From Favolaschia claudopus (taxonomy: Eukaryota > Basidiomycota > Agaricomycetes > Agaricales > Mycenaceae), in the NCBI GenBank assembly GCA_037176885.1, contig JAWWNJ010000029.1, positions 310,001 to 374,000 on the forward strand: 64,000 nt of DNA, written 5' to 3'. A model generated the notes under the pieces. It was not told the DNA's origin. It saw nothing but the letters and a program-made list of their open reading frames with translations, and searched no databases. Below are positions 47,601 through 59,400 of the stretch, piece by piece. The position numbers and the translations under genes were made by a program. Within the stretch, counting starts at the first letter, position 1, and every line of letters starts with the position of its first letter.

Positions 47601-48403
47601 TTCCTTCGAAAGAAATCCTTTCTTTGGCTCTGCCCAGAGTACTGGCGGTGTTCACTCGTCGCGTGCTCGGCGGTTGAGTCAAACCCCGGTGTCGTACTCG
47701 TAGCCTGTCGTATCGTGGTCGTTTTCCGGTTGTAGGAGAAGGAAGCGATGAGGTACTACGAGACGAACGGAGTATTATTTACTTGCGTTATTGTTCCTAT
47801 CTTTCCCGGCGATAGGCGGCTGAATTCTACAATACATTCTCGCTGCGGTTGATTCCACTCTTACCGTTCCTTCTTACCTTTTCTGCCATATTTCTTCCAA
47901 TACTTTCTCTACGTTTTTTCTACTTACCCTCTCCATCCGAACACACACTAATCTTTTTTTCTTCTTCTTTATTTATAGACTCAACCTTCACTGCAACATT
48001 ATACACCTCCCCCTCCAGCACGGCGCGCTACGCCGACGACGACGAAGACGCGCAGCTGAGGGAGCTGTGTGTGTGGAAGGCGGATGTCGGGCAGATGCCC
48101 GCGTTCAAGGATGGCGTGACGAGGATGCGCGAGTTGCAAGGGAGGGGAGAGGGGTTTTATACAAGTGTGTATTCAAGTTTTTCTTCTTTCAAGATTCCAT
48201 TCTTTCTCTCTACGTTTGTGTTTCGACGTATACTAACTAACATGCATCGCACGAACGCAGACTTCCTCGTGGGTCTCGAAATTGACAGCGCGGAGGTGCG
48301 CGGGGTGTTGTTGGATGCGGACCCGGAGGCAAGTGGGGGAGTGCTTGGGAGTAGTGGGGTCAGGCAGAAGGAGTGGGGGAGGGTGGTGTTTGCGTTTATG
48401 TGA
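41635..48403 (+). CDS. HSPA12-like Hsp70 family ATPase with very long introns
   Basis: Divergent Hsp70/actin-fold protein, a family expanded in mushrooms. The N-terminal low-complexity region of about 110 residues is followed by IAIDFGTTFSGV (phosphate loop 1), YGSSRIAAGKVQQILNWPG, LLYDEQSRVLAWGLEAKN, LNSADVWITVPAAWDARG, KIITEPEAAAVHC, FIVCDAGGGTVDLAVYKV (phosphate loop 2), ALLLVGGFSGSTYLK (adenosine motif), RPPDSDTATLRGAARYGLARR and YVMKVKLPAEPEDRVHRPAFIRMN. The next exon is at 44923-44964 (LQYLVQKGAIIRKG) after a 746-nt intron. The C-terminal exons (STFTATLYTSPSSTARY, then FLVGLEIDSAEVRGVLLD) start at 47979. At least one short exon between 44965 and 47978 must exist, since the phases do not match directly; I could not place it. 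Confidence 0.82.
44965..47978 (+). other. Approximately 3-kb pyrimidine-rich intronic region
   Basis: It lies between two exons of the HSPA12-like gene. The plus strand is strongly C+T rich (sampled 60-base lines are about 70-80% pyrimidine) with repeated CTT/CCTT runs, for example 47550-47610. No transposase, reverse transcriptase or terminal repeat is visible. The many open plus-strand frames here follow from the scarcity of A and hence of stop codons. One small unplaced exon should lie within. Confidence 0.65.
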
Positions 48404-50909
48404 TGATTTAACAGGAGGAAGGGAGGATGGATATACGGATAAATATGTTGTGTTGTAGCTTTTGTGTATCTGGAGTGCTACGATATGGACTTCATTCACT
48501 TTGACCAACGTATAGAAGGGATGGAATTTCGCTGCAACCAGGAAATTGAACCAAAGGTCACGTGATCATGTTCAATTTCGTTTTCGGACGAGCAGGATCT
48601 CTGATGTCTCATTTAATGAGTTCTGACTTTGAATATCCTTCGTGTGATGAGGATACCGTGGGCTCCGAGAAGAAGCTCCAATTCTGTTATAATTTTCTTC
48701 AGCGGACCTTGAAGTTCCTGTTTTTCTTCGGAACACGAGACACTCGATACAAACCAGGCATTCAACTCCCCAAAGCATCCATTCCACCCCCAGTCTAGAT
48801 TAGAGTAAGGTAAGGCACGCAGCTGATCCAAATACGAAGAGCTTCAGAATCAGTTGTTGAACACCGGTACCGATCGACTAGGCTTCGAATTTTTGGAACC
48901 CCAGTGGCCACGAGAGGGATGACTCTCGAGCGCCGTCTGCGAAGGAGTCGCACTCGTATGAGAATTGAGAATCTGCCAAGTGCGTATGGGAGTTTGGGGG
49001 AGGAATGGAAGAAGCGAGGGATTCTAGATGGGAAGCAGGAGATCATGCCAGTGTTCGTTCCTTTCGGCCTTCTCGGTGTACTTCATTCTTCGAGTGTAGA
49101 GGTTGAAAGGTTTGTGCGAGTTTCAGATGGTTCGAGTCTTTTGATTCCCAATCTACGGATTCAGACGAAGTTGACGAGTGGAAGATTGAACGGAAATTAA
49201 CCGTCGGGTAGCGGTAGTTGAATGCGTCGAGTTTGAATTGAACAGCCCAAAACACAGACCGTGTTTTGTTTTCCGGCTCGCAGTCGTTTCATAGAGGATC
49301 GTTACCGGTTAGTATATTGGTTTTCGATTAAGGAGCCACCAATGTAGTAGTAAAATATTAAGCATGCGCGGTTTTCGGTCTGTCCCAAGATCACGGTGCC
49401 AGTATTTTGGTTGGCGCTTGCGAGTTGCTAGTGAGCCAACAGTGAGCGCTTGTTCTCGACCAGGTAAGGTATTCAAATGGACAATTTCGAGAGCAGTGAA
49501 TCTGCCAGTGGGGACTAAGTATGCGAATCCGAATTGGTTCTGAGGGAGATGCACCACGAGTCTCTGCAGCTGGTTGATGTGCGCGTTGAGAGTACTAGTA
49601 CTGTATGCCCAAGCCTCGAAAACGTACAACGGAGGGAAGAAACGCGCTGTATATGCGCTGAAGGACCGTGTTTGCATGGCGTGTTAATGTCAGAAGTGTG
49701 GGCGGGGAGATGGGGGTTCTGAGTGCGATGTACATTGCACTAGGAGTCGAGGGGATAAGCGCTACCTACCAGTGGGTTTGGATCGAGGGATTTGTTGACG
49801 GTGCAGGGTGCTGATTATTTTTGTTCGATCGGATGCGAATGAGACTGGGGGGGAGGATGATGCATTTGGCGGGCGGATTGACTCGTCGATGCAGTGGAAG
49901 GGGATCTCGGAGTGCGGTATGCTGACTGAGCGCTGAGTTGTTGCGAAAACCTTCAGCGCTGAGCGCTTAGGAGTTGGTAATAATAGGTATATGACAATGC
50001 TGACTGAGGTATTGCGCAAATTGAAATATTGAGCAGCGAATAGTTGGTAATAATATGTTGATTCACCTCTAAGATGACGCGTTCAAAACGGTGTTGTATG
50101 ACGGTGTTGCAAATGAGTCTGTTGACGGATAGCCTTCAGAGTGAATCACTGTCAGCAACGGGTAAATACGGCTGAGTCTTGGTTTGAAGTTCAACGGATC
50201 CGATCCGGTTGGACTCGATCTCTTTCGAAGGTGAGTCGAGGAGGCTGATTGCTTTCTTTCTGAGCGACTTGGTTAGGAAGTTTATTATTGTCTACGTCGG
50301 TTCAAGTAAGTAATTCGCCCGATAAATAAGGAATTTAAGGGTGCGCCCCAGTCACAGTCATCGTCAAAGTAGGTAAAGTGAAATTGATTGAGGGTGCAGT
50401 GCAGGTTAACGGACAGACAGAGGGAGGATCGAGAGGAGAATAGAATATTTTTGTGTCGATGGGGAGGGCGTGGGCCGTTGATGGCGGAGAGACAGAGCGG
50501 GAAGATGCATATGGGTGGGTACGGGTGTGAGACGGGCCGCGTCGGGAGAGAGACTTGCAGTGAGAAACAAGTGAGAGACGAGTAAAATTAATTGTAGATT
50601 CATGACGAGGATCTGCGGGAAGAGACCTACATGGCGGTGCTTTTTTTGTGAAAAAAGACCGATGAGAGGGCAGGCTAATTGGAGACATGTGAAACTAAAT
50701 GTCATGGATCTACTATTTTCCGAAAGCGGATTGTGGATGGATCGGGTGCCACGCGAGAGTTGATCAAAAGTCACAAAAGTCACAAAGTGGATCTCAGATC
50801 TGATCGCTTCGCTCTCTTTTTTCTTGTGAAATTGTTTGATTTTGGATTTTGGATATAACCCAGCCTATGACTCTCAACATGGCTGTCTCACTATCCAATC
50901 ACAAGTCCC
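48404..50909. other. Intergenic, no supportable gene
   Basis: No domain-bearing frame was found. Short dispersed repeats such as GTTGGTAATAATA occur at about 49972 and 50043, with GCTGACTGAG nearby. The region includes the promoter of the lactone oxidase gene. Confidence 0.4.
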
Positions 50910-53900
50910 ATGCAAGGACAAGACTACGCACAGCTGCCCCGCGACGCCCTTGTCGCGGCGCTCGCACCTTACACCTCCACGGATGTCTCATGGCATAACT
51001 GGTCCAAGACCTTCCACGCCCGCCCGCTCGCGCTCTTCCGCCCGCCAGACCTCCACCACACGCGGATTGCGCTGGAGCTTGCGAGGCGCGATGCGCGGGT
51101 GTTAAGACCGCTTGGGGAGGGGCACTCGCCCAGCGATATTGCGTGCACGAGGGATTATATGCTAGACGTGCGCGCCCTCTCGCGTGTGCTCTCCGTGCAC
51201 CCCAGTGCCCCCACGCCATACGTCCACGCAGAAGCAGGCATCCTGCTCTCGGATCTCCACCCCGTCCTCGCATCGCACGGGCTCGCGATGAGGAATCTAG
51301 GGAGCATCTCAGACCAGACGCTCGCGGGCATCGTCGCGACCGCGACGCACGGGTCCGGCGTCGATTTCGGCGTCATGGGGACGCATGTCCTAGGACTGAC
51401 TTTGCTGAAGCCTGATAATACTCTCGTGGAATGCAGCAGGGAAGGGGAGAATCGTGAGTTGTTTGAGGCGACGGTGTGCGGGCTGGGCGCGACGGGGATT
51501 ATCGTGAGTATTAAGCTGGAGGTGGAGAAAGCGTTTTTGTTGAGGGACGTGCATACTGTGAGGCCGTTTGAGGAGGTGGTGGGTGGTTTCGCGTTTCATT
51601 TTTATTACATTACGTCAATGAAATTGACGCGCTATGCGATGTAGGTGAAATCTCTGGACGCGATAAAATCATCCGCGCAGCACGTCCGTCTATGGTGGTT
51701 CCCCACCGTCGGCAAGGTAAAATGTATGCTTGCCGATCGCGTCGTCGAGTCCTCGAAACCTCCACCTCCAAAACCCCGGCAAAACCCCCTCATCGCGTGG
51801 TTCTTCGACATCTTCCTCGGGTACCACACCATCCAATTCCTGCTCTTCCTCACGCGGTTCGCGGGACCGCCTCGGCGCGCCCGCACGCTCAATCCTGTAC
51901 GACTCGTGCAAATCGTAACGAAATACGTGCTGGAAGAATATTTCGACGTGCATGCGTTGCCGGCGCGGTTAGCATTGTGGCTTGGTGGGGCGGGTTGGGG
52001 TAATGGGAAGCAGGATGGGGAAGAGAAGGAAGAGGAGGTGGTTATCGTGGATGAAAGTGTTAAGGTATTTAATGTTGAGTGTCGGGTGAGTGGTTTGTGT
52101 GTTTGCGCTCATTATTATCATTATCTGGTTCTCTCATTCGGGAGGGGACAGCGGGGAGGCGGGGTTGTTATGCCTGGGGTGGGAAGGGCAAAGGAGAGAA
52201 GATCGCATTTGGAGAAATTATGGCTTTTATTTTGAAACGCGGTTAATCCAAGGGAACGATGGGACAACGACGATATCGTGGAGCTACACGGACGGAGTTC
52301 TTTTTCCGTCTCTCTCATCCACTCCTTACTTCTCTCCATCCCTACCCTTCTGCCTGCTGACACGCACCCTCGCAGTACCCGCAACACACAACTGAATACG
52401 CTCTCCCCTCTGCGCGCGCAAAAGCGTGCATTGCGGAGCTGGGGGAGTGGCTCGGGGGGGAGATGGAGCGGTGGGAGGTGTGTGTCCTTTATCTTCTTCT
52501 CCCCCTCTATAACAATTTACTCTCATTTATTCACATTCACCCTTATGCTCATCTATCTACATTTACTCACTCACTCATCCTCCTCGCTGGCTCGTTCCCT
52601 CCCCTAACCGCTCGCTAACACCCCCCCCCCCCCCCCCCCCCCAGGGCGAACGCCCGCACTTCCCCATCGAGATCCGCTTCTCAAAAGCCGACGACCTGTG
52701 GTTAAGCCCGAGCAACGGGGCGGAGACGTGTTGGATTGGGATCGTGGTGTTCAAGTGCGTGCGACGGTTTTCTTCACTTCCTTCCCTATCACTACTTCAT
52801 GCACGCTTTCCCCACTATCCTCCCACCATTATCACCATCCACAATGTGCGCTAACCTAACTCCAGACCCTACGCCCTCCCCTCGCGCTACCGCACCCTCT
52901 TCCGCGCCTTCGAACGCATCCTCGAGGCCCACGGCGGACGCCCGCACTGGGCGAAAGCGCATCGGTTGGATGCGAGGGAGGTGCGGAGGCTGTATCCGAT
53001 GTTTGGGAGGTTCTTGAGGGTTGTTAGGGAGGTGAGTTGTTTTTGCAAGATTTTTTTGGTGGAATTTTGTTCTGTTTTTCTTTTTGGCTTTGGTCTCTTT
53101 TTGGCTTTGGTCTCTTTCGTTTGGCCTTGGGGGATCTATTTTTCCTGTTTTCTCCCCCCGACAAGCTGGCGGTGTACCCGTGTGGTGTTTACTTGCTTGC
53201 CTTGTGGGGTGGCGCCTCTATCACCTTGTCGGCGTTCGTGTGCCCTCGATCTCTTGCGATGGTGGCGAGGAGACAAGCGAGGAGAGGCGTTGTTGTTTTT
53301 GGCGGTCGACGTTTATCTCTCGATTGTCGGCGATTGGTGATTGTGGCGGTGGTGCTTCTTTCCTCTCTTTCGTTCGGTGACGTTGACGACGATTTCATCG
53401 GGCTCTCCGATGCTGGACTTCTTTTTTTCTGTGGCTTAATGAGCTTGGTGGCGTCTGTCTCTTCTTTGCTGATCGTGGCGTCGCGATTTCGAACGTATGC
53501 ACACGACCCAAGGACACTCACATACTTCGTCCCCGGCTTTCATTTTCCGTTCCCCGTTCCTTAATTTTCTCTCTTTGTCTCTTTGATTTTCAATTTTTAT
53601 TTTTTGCCGTCGGAGGGTGGCGTATCTGATAAGATGATTCATGACTGCTTTGGGATTGGATTGACGGTGGCCGTACGGGGGCTATAATTATTATCGTGTG
53701 CCGATCCCTCACACTGGGATGCCCTGGGAGCGACGATAGGCAGAGTGTGTCTGTCTCGTATCCTGTACTGCGGTGACTGTACGACACTCCGTCGGTTGTC
53801 CGGTTGCGGAACGTGTATGCGGTTGGATGTGTGAAGATGAACGTGGAAGTGGACGTGAATGGAGAGAGAAGAGAAGAGGAAGGGCTCGTGCGTTCCAGGG

Positions 53901-54561
53901 TGAGACGAGACGCGCACGAGTTGGAGAGCTTCTTTGCAGGGACGCGATAACGACGGTGTCGATGATTGTGTTCCCAGGATCACCTTTCATTGCCCGACAT
54001 CTTGCACTGTTTATATAACACAGACTGACAAATTCTTTATCCAAGGTCGACCCTGAAGGGACGTTCCGGAACGAATACATCGAACGGCATCTATTTCACG
54101 ATCGAAGTCGCGCTGACGGGGTTCAGAGCGATGGGAGGGAGTATAAGGCGTTTCGGGAGTCGGTGCCGTTTGCGTCTTCGTCTTGCACCTCCCCCTCCTC
54201 CTCGTCTTCGACTTCGCCACAACATCGAGACACGTTTTGGTGGTGGGGACGAACACAAACACAAAAATCTGCGCAGCGGCAAGCAGAAGAGGAACGAGAT
54301 TGGCGCGTGTCGCCGAGCGAGGAGAAAGTTCGCAGGGCGAGGGAGATGAGGAGGGGGAGGGCCTGGTGGGGAGACGAGGACGACGAAGCGTTCGAGGATG
54401 AGGATCACGAGCACGAGCACGATTCGGACTCTGAGAAGACGTTGTTGGATCCCGAGTCGAGGCGGTCGTTCTCGCCTTTGCATGAGCAGGAGAAGAAATC
54501 CAAGGCGTTCCAGCCTCCGGTAACGTCTCTCATTGAAGCTCATGCGGACTGGGATCAATAG
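50910..54561 (+). CDS. ALO1: D-arabinono-1,4-lactone oxidase
   Basis: Flavoenzyme that makes D-erythroascorbate, the fungal vitamin C analogue, from D-arabinono-1,4-lactone and oxygen; usually in the mitochondrial outer membrane. The FAD domain shows VLRPLGEGHSPSDIACTRDYMLDV (the His binds FAD covalently in this family), YVHAEAGILLSDLHPVLASHGLAMRNLGSI and GIVATATHGSG. The C-terminal catalytic part has VRLWWFPTVGKV, a hydrophobic segment (FFDIFLGYHTIQFLLFL), PHFPIEIRFSKADDLWLSPS, WIGIVVFK, GGRPHWAKAH and VDPEGTFRNEYIERHLF. Introns vary: one has a 22-C run directly at its acceptor (52621-52642) and one is 1,015 nt (53032-54046). After the normal end there are about 130 extra Ser- and acid-rich residues to the stop, unusual for the family. 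Confidence 0.88.
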
Positions 54562-54991
54562 GACGCCGAAAACCCTCCATGGAAAGAAACAAAAAAAAGT
54601 TATTTAACGCGTCGGTCGGACTTACAGAGACGAGGACGCGGTCAAAACTAACTAACTATCTAAGTAGAAACAAAGTATGCGTTATATAAATACAGTAATT
54701 ATGTATTTGAGGTAATGCTTAATCTACGCGCTTCTAGACGAATGAACGAGGACGGTGTACTGAGCCGCTACTTCACTTCCAAAGATGGAGAGAACGGTTC
54801 GCTCTGAGACAGTGGGAGGAGGAAGGTTATGGGAGAGGCAATTCGCGATAACTGCTTGGCATGCACAGGTAGGTCATATCAAGAGGAAGATTCAAGAGCA
54901 TACAAGTAGGTGTTCCTAGATTCCCATTTATAGATGTCGAAATACATGCGAAAGCCAATACATTTACTAATTCTCTGCAACAGAAAGCATC
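54562..54991. other. Intergenic between convergent genes
   Basis: A 430-bp AT-richer stretch between the 3' ends of the lactone oxidase and ubc7. No gene is seen. Confidence 0.5.
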
Positions 54992-56238
54992 TCAAAGCCC
55001 CAACTGCTCGCGAATCGACTCTCTTACGCGCCGCTCATACTCGGGTCGATTGTCCCGATAGAGCTTGCTACAATCCACGCTCGCGGGCGACTCCAGATTC
55101 GGTTCTTTAGTATATTCATCAGGATCAAATCAATCGTTGGCAAGCAGCTTGGAATGACTCACCAGCCAACATCGAGATGACACTCAGGATGACCTTCTCG
55201 ACACTTTGCACGGGACTCCACCGCTCTGAGGCCTGTTCGTACATTGTCGGATCATCGCCGGGGGTGTGCAGGATGGATATGCAGACGGTGCCGTCTGGGT
55301 AGACTGTATGGACCACGCGTCAGTACTCCAGAACTGATGAGGAATGATCGGAGAGGTGGAGGAGGGGAGCGTGGTGTTTGTAAATCTAGGAACGACAGTT
55401 GTCGTCATTTTGCGACAGATTACAAATGAACCAAGAGAAAGCGGAACGATGAAGGTTCGCATCCACATGTGAATGTGGTGTAGGATCCGGATATTTGTCG
55501 GCAACCGACAGGGTCGCAGTTGACGATGAATTCAATGCATGGGCAACTTGGGCGGAGAACCGCAACGGTGACTTGGCCAAGAATAACGGGATGGAAAAAG
55601 ACGGCCAAGTGATGCGGCGTGCGAGCGAGCTCAGCATTGAAACGCACGCGTGTTGTCGGAAAGAAAAAGAAAAGGTACGGCACATATAGAAATAAGACAA
55701 CGTACTGTTGGGATGGAACAGAGGGGGCTCGAACTTCATTTTGAAAGGAGATAACGGGTAGTCCGTTGGCTGGAGGCAAGGCAAACTCCGTCAGTATGTA
55801 CACGGACGGAAAAAACCGACCGGAACTTGGTTCGCGGGAACACAACACATACGAATGTCAGCTTTGCGGCAAACACGCCTCCTTCCTGGTAGATAGACGC
55901 TCGTTGTTGAGTGATAGGAATGGAAAACGGATATAACACTTTACAAAGGGCGTATCTTTCGGGCCACATATGAGGGCTTCCCACGTGAAGAAATCGGATT
56001 CAGAGATGGGGCCTTGGGGGATGTTGTTACAACGTGTGCGCAAATCAAGATGTGCAATGTGGTTTGGATGTACCGGCGGTAAACATTCCATCGGGTGAAC
56101 CTGAATGGATGGATGAAACGTATTGTGAGACGCGAATACGTTGAATCAGGCAGCGGCGGAACCTCCGGCAGTGAGTTGCTTGTATTCAGTCATAAGCCGC
56201 CGAAGCGCTGTTGCGCTATTAGCACTCCGAGAGTTCAT
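54992..56238 (-). CDS. UBC7: Ubiquitin-conjugating enzyme E2, Ubc7/UBE2G2 type
   Basis: E2 of endoplasmic-reticulum-associated degradation. Seven exons splice to a classical E2: [98 protein letters not shown] with the catalytic Cys and the Ubc7-specific acidic insertion after it, then [24 protein letters not shown] and the end REQLGL. The match to UBE2G2 extends over the full length. Exon 2 is 27 nt (56074-56100). ATG 56238 gives [15 protein letters not shown] roughly 390-nt intron lies between FHPN and the catalytic exon. Confidence 0.92.
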
Positions 56239-56428
56239 CGTAGTTCAAAGCAAAGGGCGATATCCTGGGAACAATACAAGCACAAACACAGCCCACCCTA
56301 AATGCTTATTTGATGCTCAATAGAAATACATGCGTAGAATACATTTTATAGTGCTATCATCCGACATCACGCATCGTCAAGAATTAGTCTAGGGACCACA
56401 TTCATCGCCATCAACTAATCCAACACAA

Positions 56429-59400
56429 TCAGAACCTCTGCAGCACAAAAAGCGGAAACCAAACCTCTTGGAAAAGCAGTTTAGCAGCATACGGGATAGT
56501 CAGCTGCGCCATCTGCTTGGAACTCTTGCAGTAGGTACACCAGCCATTGTACCCCATCAACCCGCATTTGGAGCAGGCGTTCACCTCGAATTTGTCGGAC
56601 GAGATCATCAGCCGCTCGAGCAGCAGCTGTGTCGCGCCATAACCAATGAGGCAGTCGCGTTCCATCTCGCCAAGTCGTAGACCACCCTCACGGGATCGAC
56701 CTTCCGTCGGTTGCCGCGTCAATGTCGCGCGGGGGCCTCTACCAAAACAGGATGAGTTCGGAGACTTCCGATAAGGTCATACTAACCTCGCGCGGGCATG
56801 CATTTTGTCCATAACCATATGTTCTACGTAGAGATGAGTTTGTTTCAGGTCACAACAGATGCCACCATAATGAAGCCAACGCACTAAGTTTCTGTGCACA
56901 GGGTCAGCGCATGACATGATAATGATACAGCTCAGTACGAAAGGCGCTGCATACCTGATAGTAAATGGGCCCGAAGTACACGTAGGCTTCGAGGGGCTCG
57001 CCGGTAATCCCGCTCGTGAGCATGTCCTTCCCGGCGTAGTTGAACCCATGCTCCACGAGAATCCGGCTCATGTCTTCTACCTGCAATCGCAAATGGCAAC
57101 TTGTCATTCCGAGGTATCACTCAACAAAAATGAAAGATGATTGCCTTCGAGCCTCCGAACGCGGTTCCGTACTGGAGCTTCCCGCAAAGAACGCCAGCCT
57201 GAACACCGACCAACCGACCGGTCATCAGACACAAAAAAACGCGGGACCCAAAAGGTTAAACCCGCACCTTGCCGGCGAGAAGCTCTATCATTTTCCCAAC
57301 CGTCATTCGTGAAGGGAACCCGTGAGGGTTCATGATTGTGTCTGAAAATATCGGGTGTGAGCCTCGAGACTCTGGGCCAGATTCAAAGATATATTATGCA
57401 TACCAGGATTGATCCCTCGGTCATTGAACGGCATATCCTCCTGGTTCACGATCAACCCACAGACGCCCTTTTGTCCGTGTCGCGAAGAAAACTTGTCCCC
57501 CAGCTCAGGACGCCGTGTCTGGCGGATGAGCACCTTGATGAGCGTCTGATCATTCTCCGTGTCGCTGATCAGAATCTTGTCGATATTCCCTGCGACGGGA
57601 GACTTGTATGTCATAGGCGTGTTTCTGTAAGGCACGGTAGCCGCTTGGCCGTTGAACGAGTTGTCTGTCGCGTTCGTAGGTGTCTGCTTGTTGATGTAGA
57701 CGTCGCCCGGGTCCACTCGCTCGCCGACACCCGCGAGGCCGTCCATCTGAATAATATCATATTTCTTGGCTACCTGTCCCGGGTTATTGTCGTCTGGAGG
57801 CGCGTCCGCCAGGCGATCATACCTATTTTGCGTCGGCGTTAAAACAATGGCATGCTCGGTCCGAAGAAAGAAAAGCGCAAACTCACGTGCCATTGGGGTA
57901 CTTGCGAATGAGGGTAGCATTCTTGCGAAGAACCTGGCATCTGCCGTAGCCCCGGTCAAGACTGGCCTATCACCGAGATTCAGTTTCACGACAAGGGGCA
58001 GGTAGAATGAAAGAGAATAGAATAGAATCACCCTATTCAAAATTAACGCGTCCTCGATATCATACCCACTATAGCTCATCACAGCCACAGTCGCATTCTG
58101 TCCGGCCGGAAGACGATCGTACCCGACCAGTTCAATCGTTTTGGTCTTCACCATAGGCTGTTGCGGGTACACCGACAGATATAGCAGCGTATCGATTCGA
58201 TTCAGCTGGTTGTATGCGATCGCACCAATGGCTTGTTTCCCCATAGCGCATTGATATGTGTTCCTGGGAGATTGGTTATGATGTGGATATGGGATGAGTC
58301 CGGCGACTGCGCCGAGGAGTGTAAACGGTTCGATCTCAAGATGTGTTGTAGCCGGAACTATGTCGGATTCATACAAGGCGATGTAGGTGTCGTTCTCCTC
58401 GTTCACGTCTGTATACTCGACCAATCCCTTTCGGAGGAAGTCGTCGAAGGTCACTGCGCCTTTTTTGAGCAGCTTCATTCGTATGAAGTCAGCAGGAGCG
58501 GGAGGGTGAGAGCCAGCGAGAAAGATCTTACCGCGACATGCTCTGAAGTGACTCTGGGCCGCCCATTTTCCACAATGATCATAGGGCGGCAGATGCGGCC
58601 GCCATCGCTGGCAATATGGACTGCCTTGTGATGGTGATTGATGTAGACGCTCACAAATTCGCTGATACGGCGCGCCCGCCGTAGTCGTCGGAACTGCGAA
58701 ACAAAGCGTGTAGGATACCGGGTGAGCCCGATGATCGTGCCATTGACATTCACCACGAATGTATGTGGGCCGTAGATCTCCGTACCAGTAGCAAGACTTA
58801 TGTCTGGAGAGCGCCATCAAGTTAGCCGAGCTTGTTAGATTAATTGAAATTCATACCCTCGACGCCTAGCATGAATGCGATCCGAATGATAGGCCCCTCC
58901 TCGACATCGGTGGTGATGTGCGTCATGAGGGCGAGATTCTTCACTAGCCCGCACGCCTCGCCTTCAGGGGTATCACTGGGGCATAGCATACCCCATTGAC
59001 TGGGCTGCAGTGCTCGAGGACCACTGACCTTCCGGGTCTTTTCAAACTGCGAAGAGATACGAGTCATCATACCCAATGCGGAAATGAAGCTCAGTCGGCT
59101 CAGAACATGTGTGACACCAGCACGCTCCATCTTGAATCGTTTTAATGACCAGTTTCCTGTAGAGATCGCTCGCGAGAAGCCCGAGGTGAGATGATCGCCT
59201 TGGAACTGCATGGTATTGAAGGCATCGAATTCGTTGGTGCGTGACTGTTTTTTCAAGACTTTGTCGATTGCAGTCTTCAAAGTCGCGTTGTACGTCTTGA
59301 AAAGATCCTCAAAAAGCAAAGCAAGAAGTTGGCCGGCACTGCGCAAGTTTCGTTAGAATGTATACGCAGTCAAGAGATAGGGACCTACAGCTCCAAACGC

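Noticed and set aside
45140..47703. Many open plus-strand frames of 60-165 codons
   Set aside because: They overlap in several frames and follow from C+T-rich, A-poor sequence with few stop codons. None has domain-like sequence, and the region is inside an intron.
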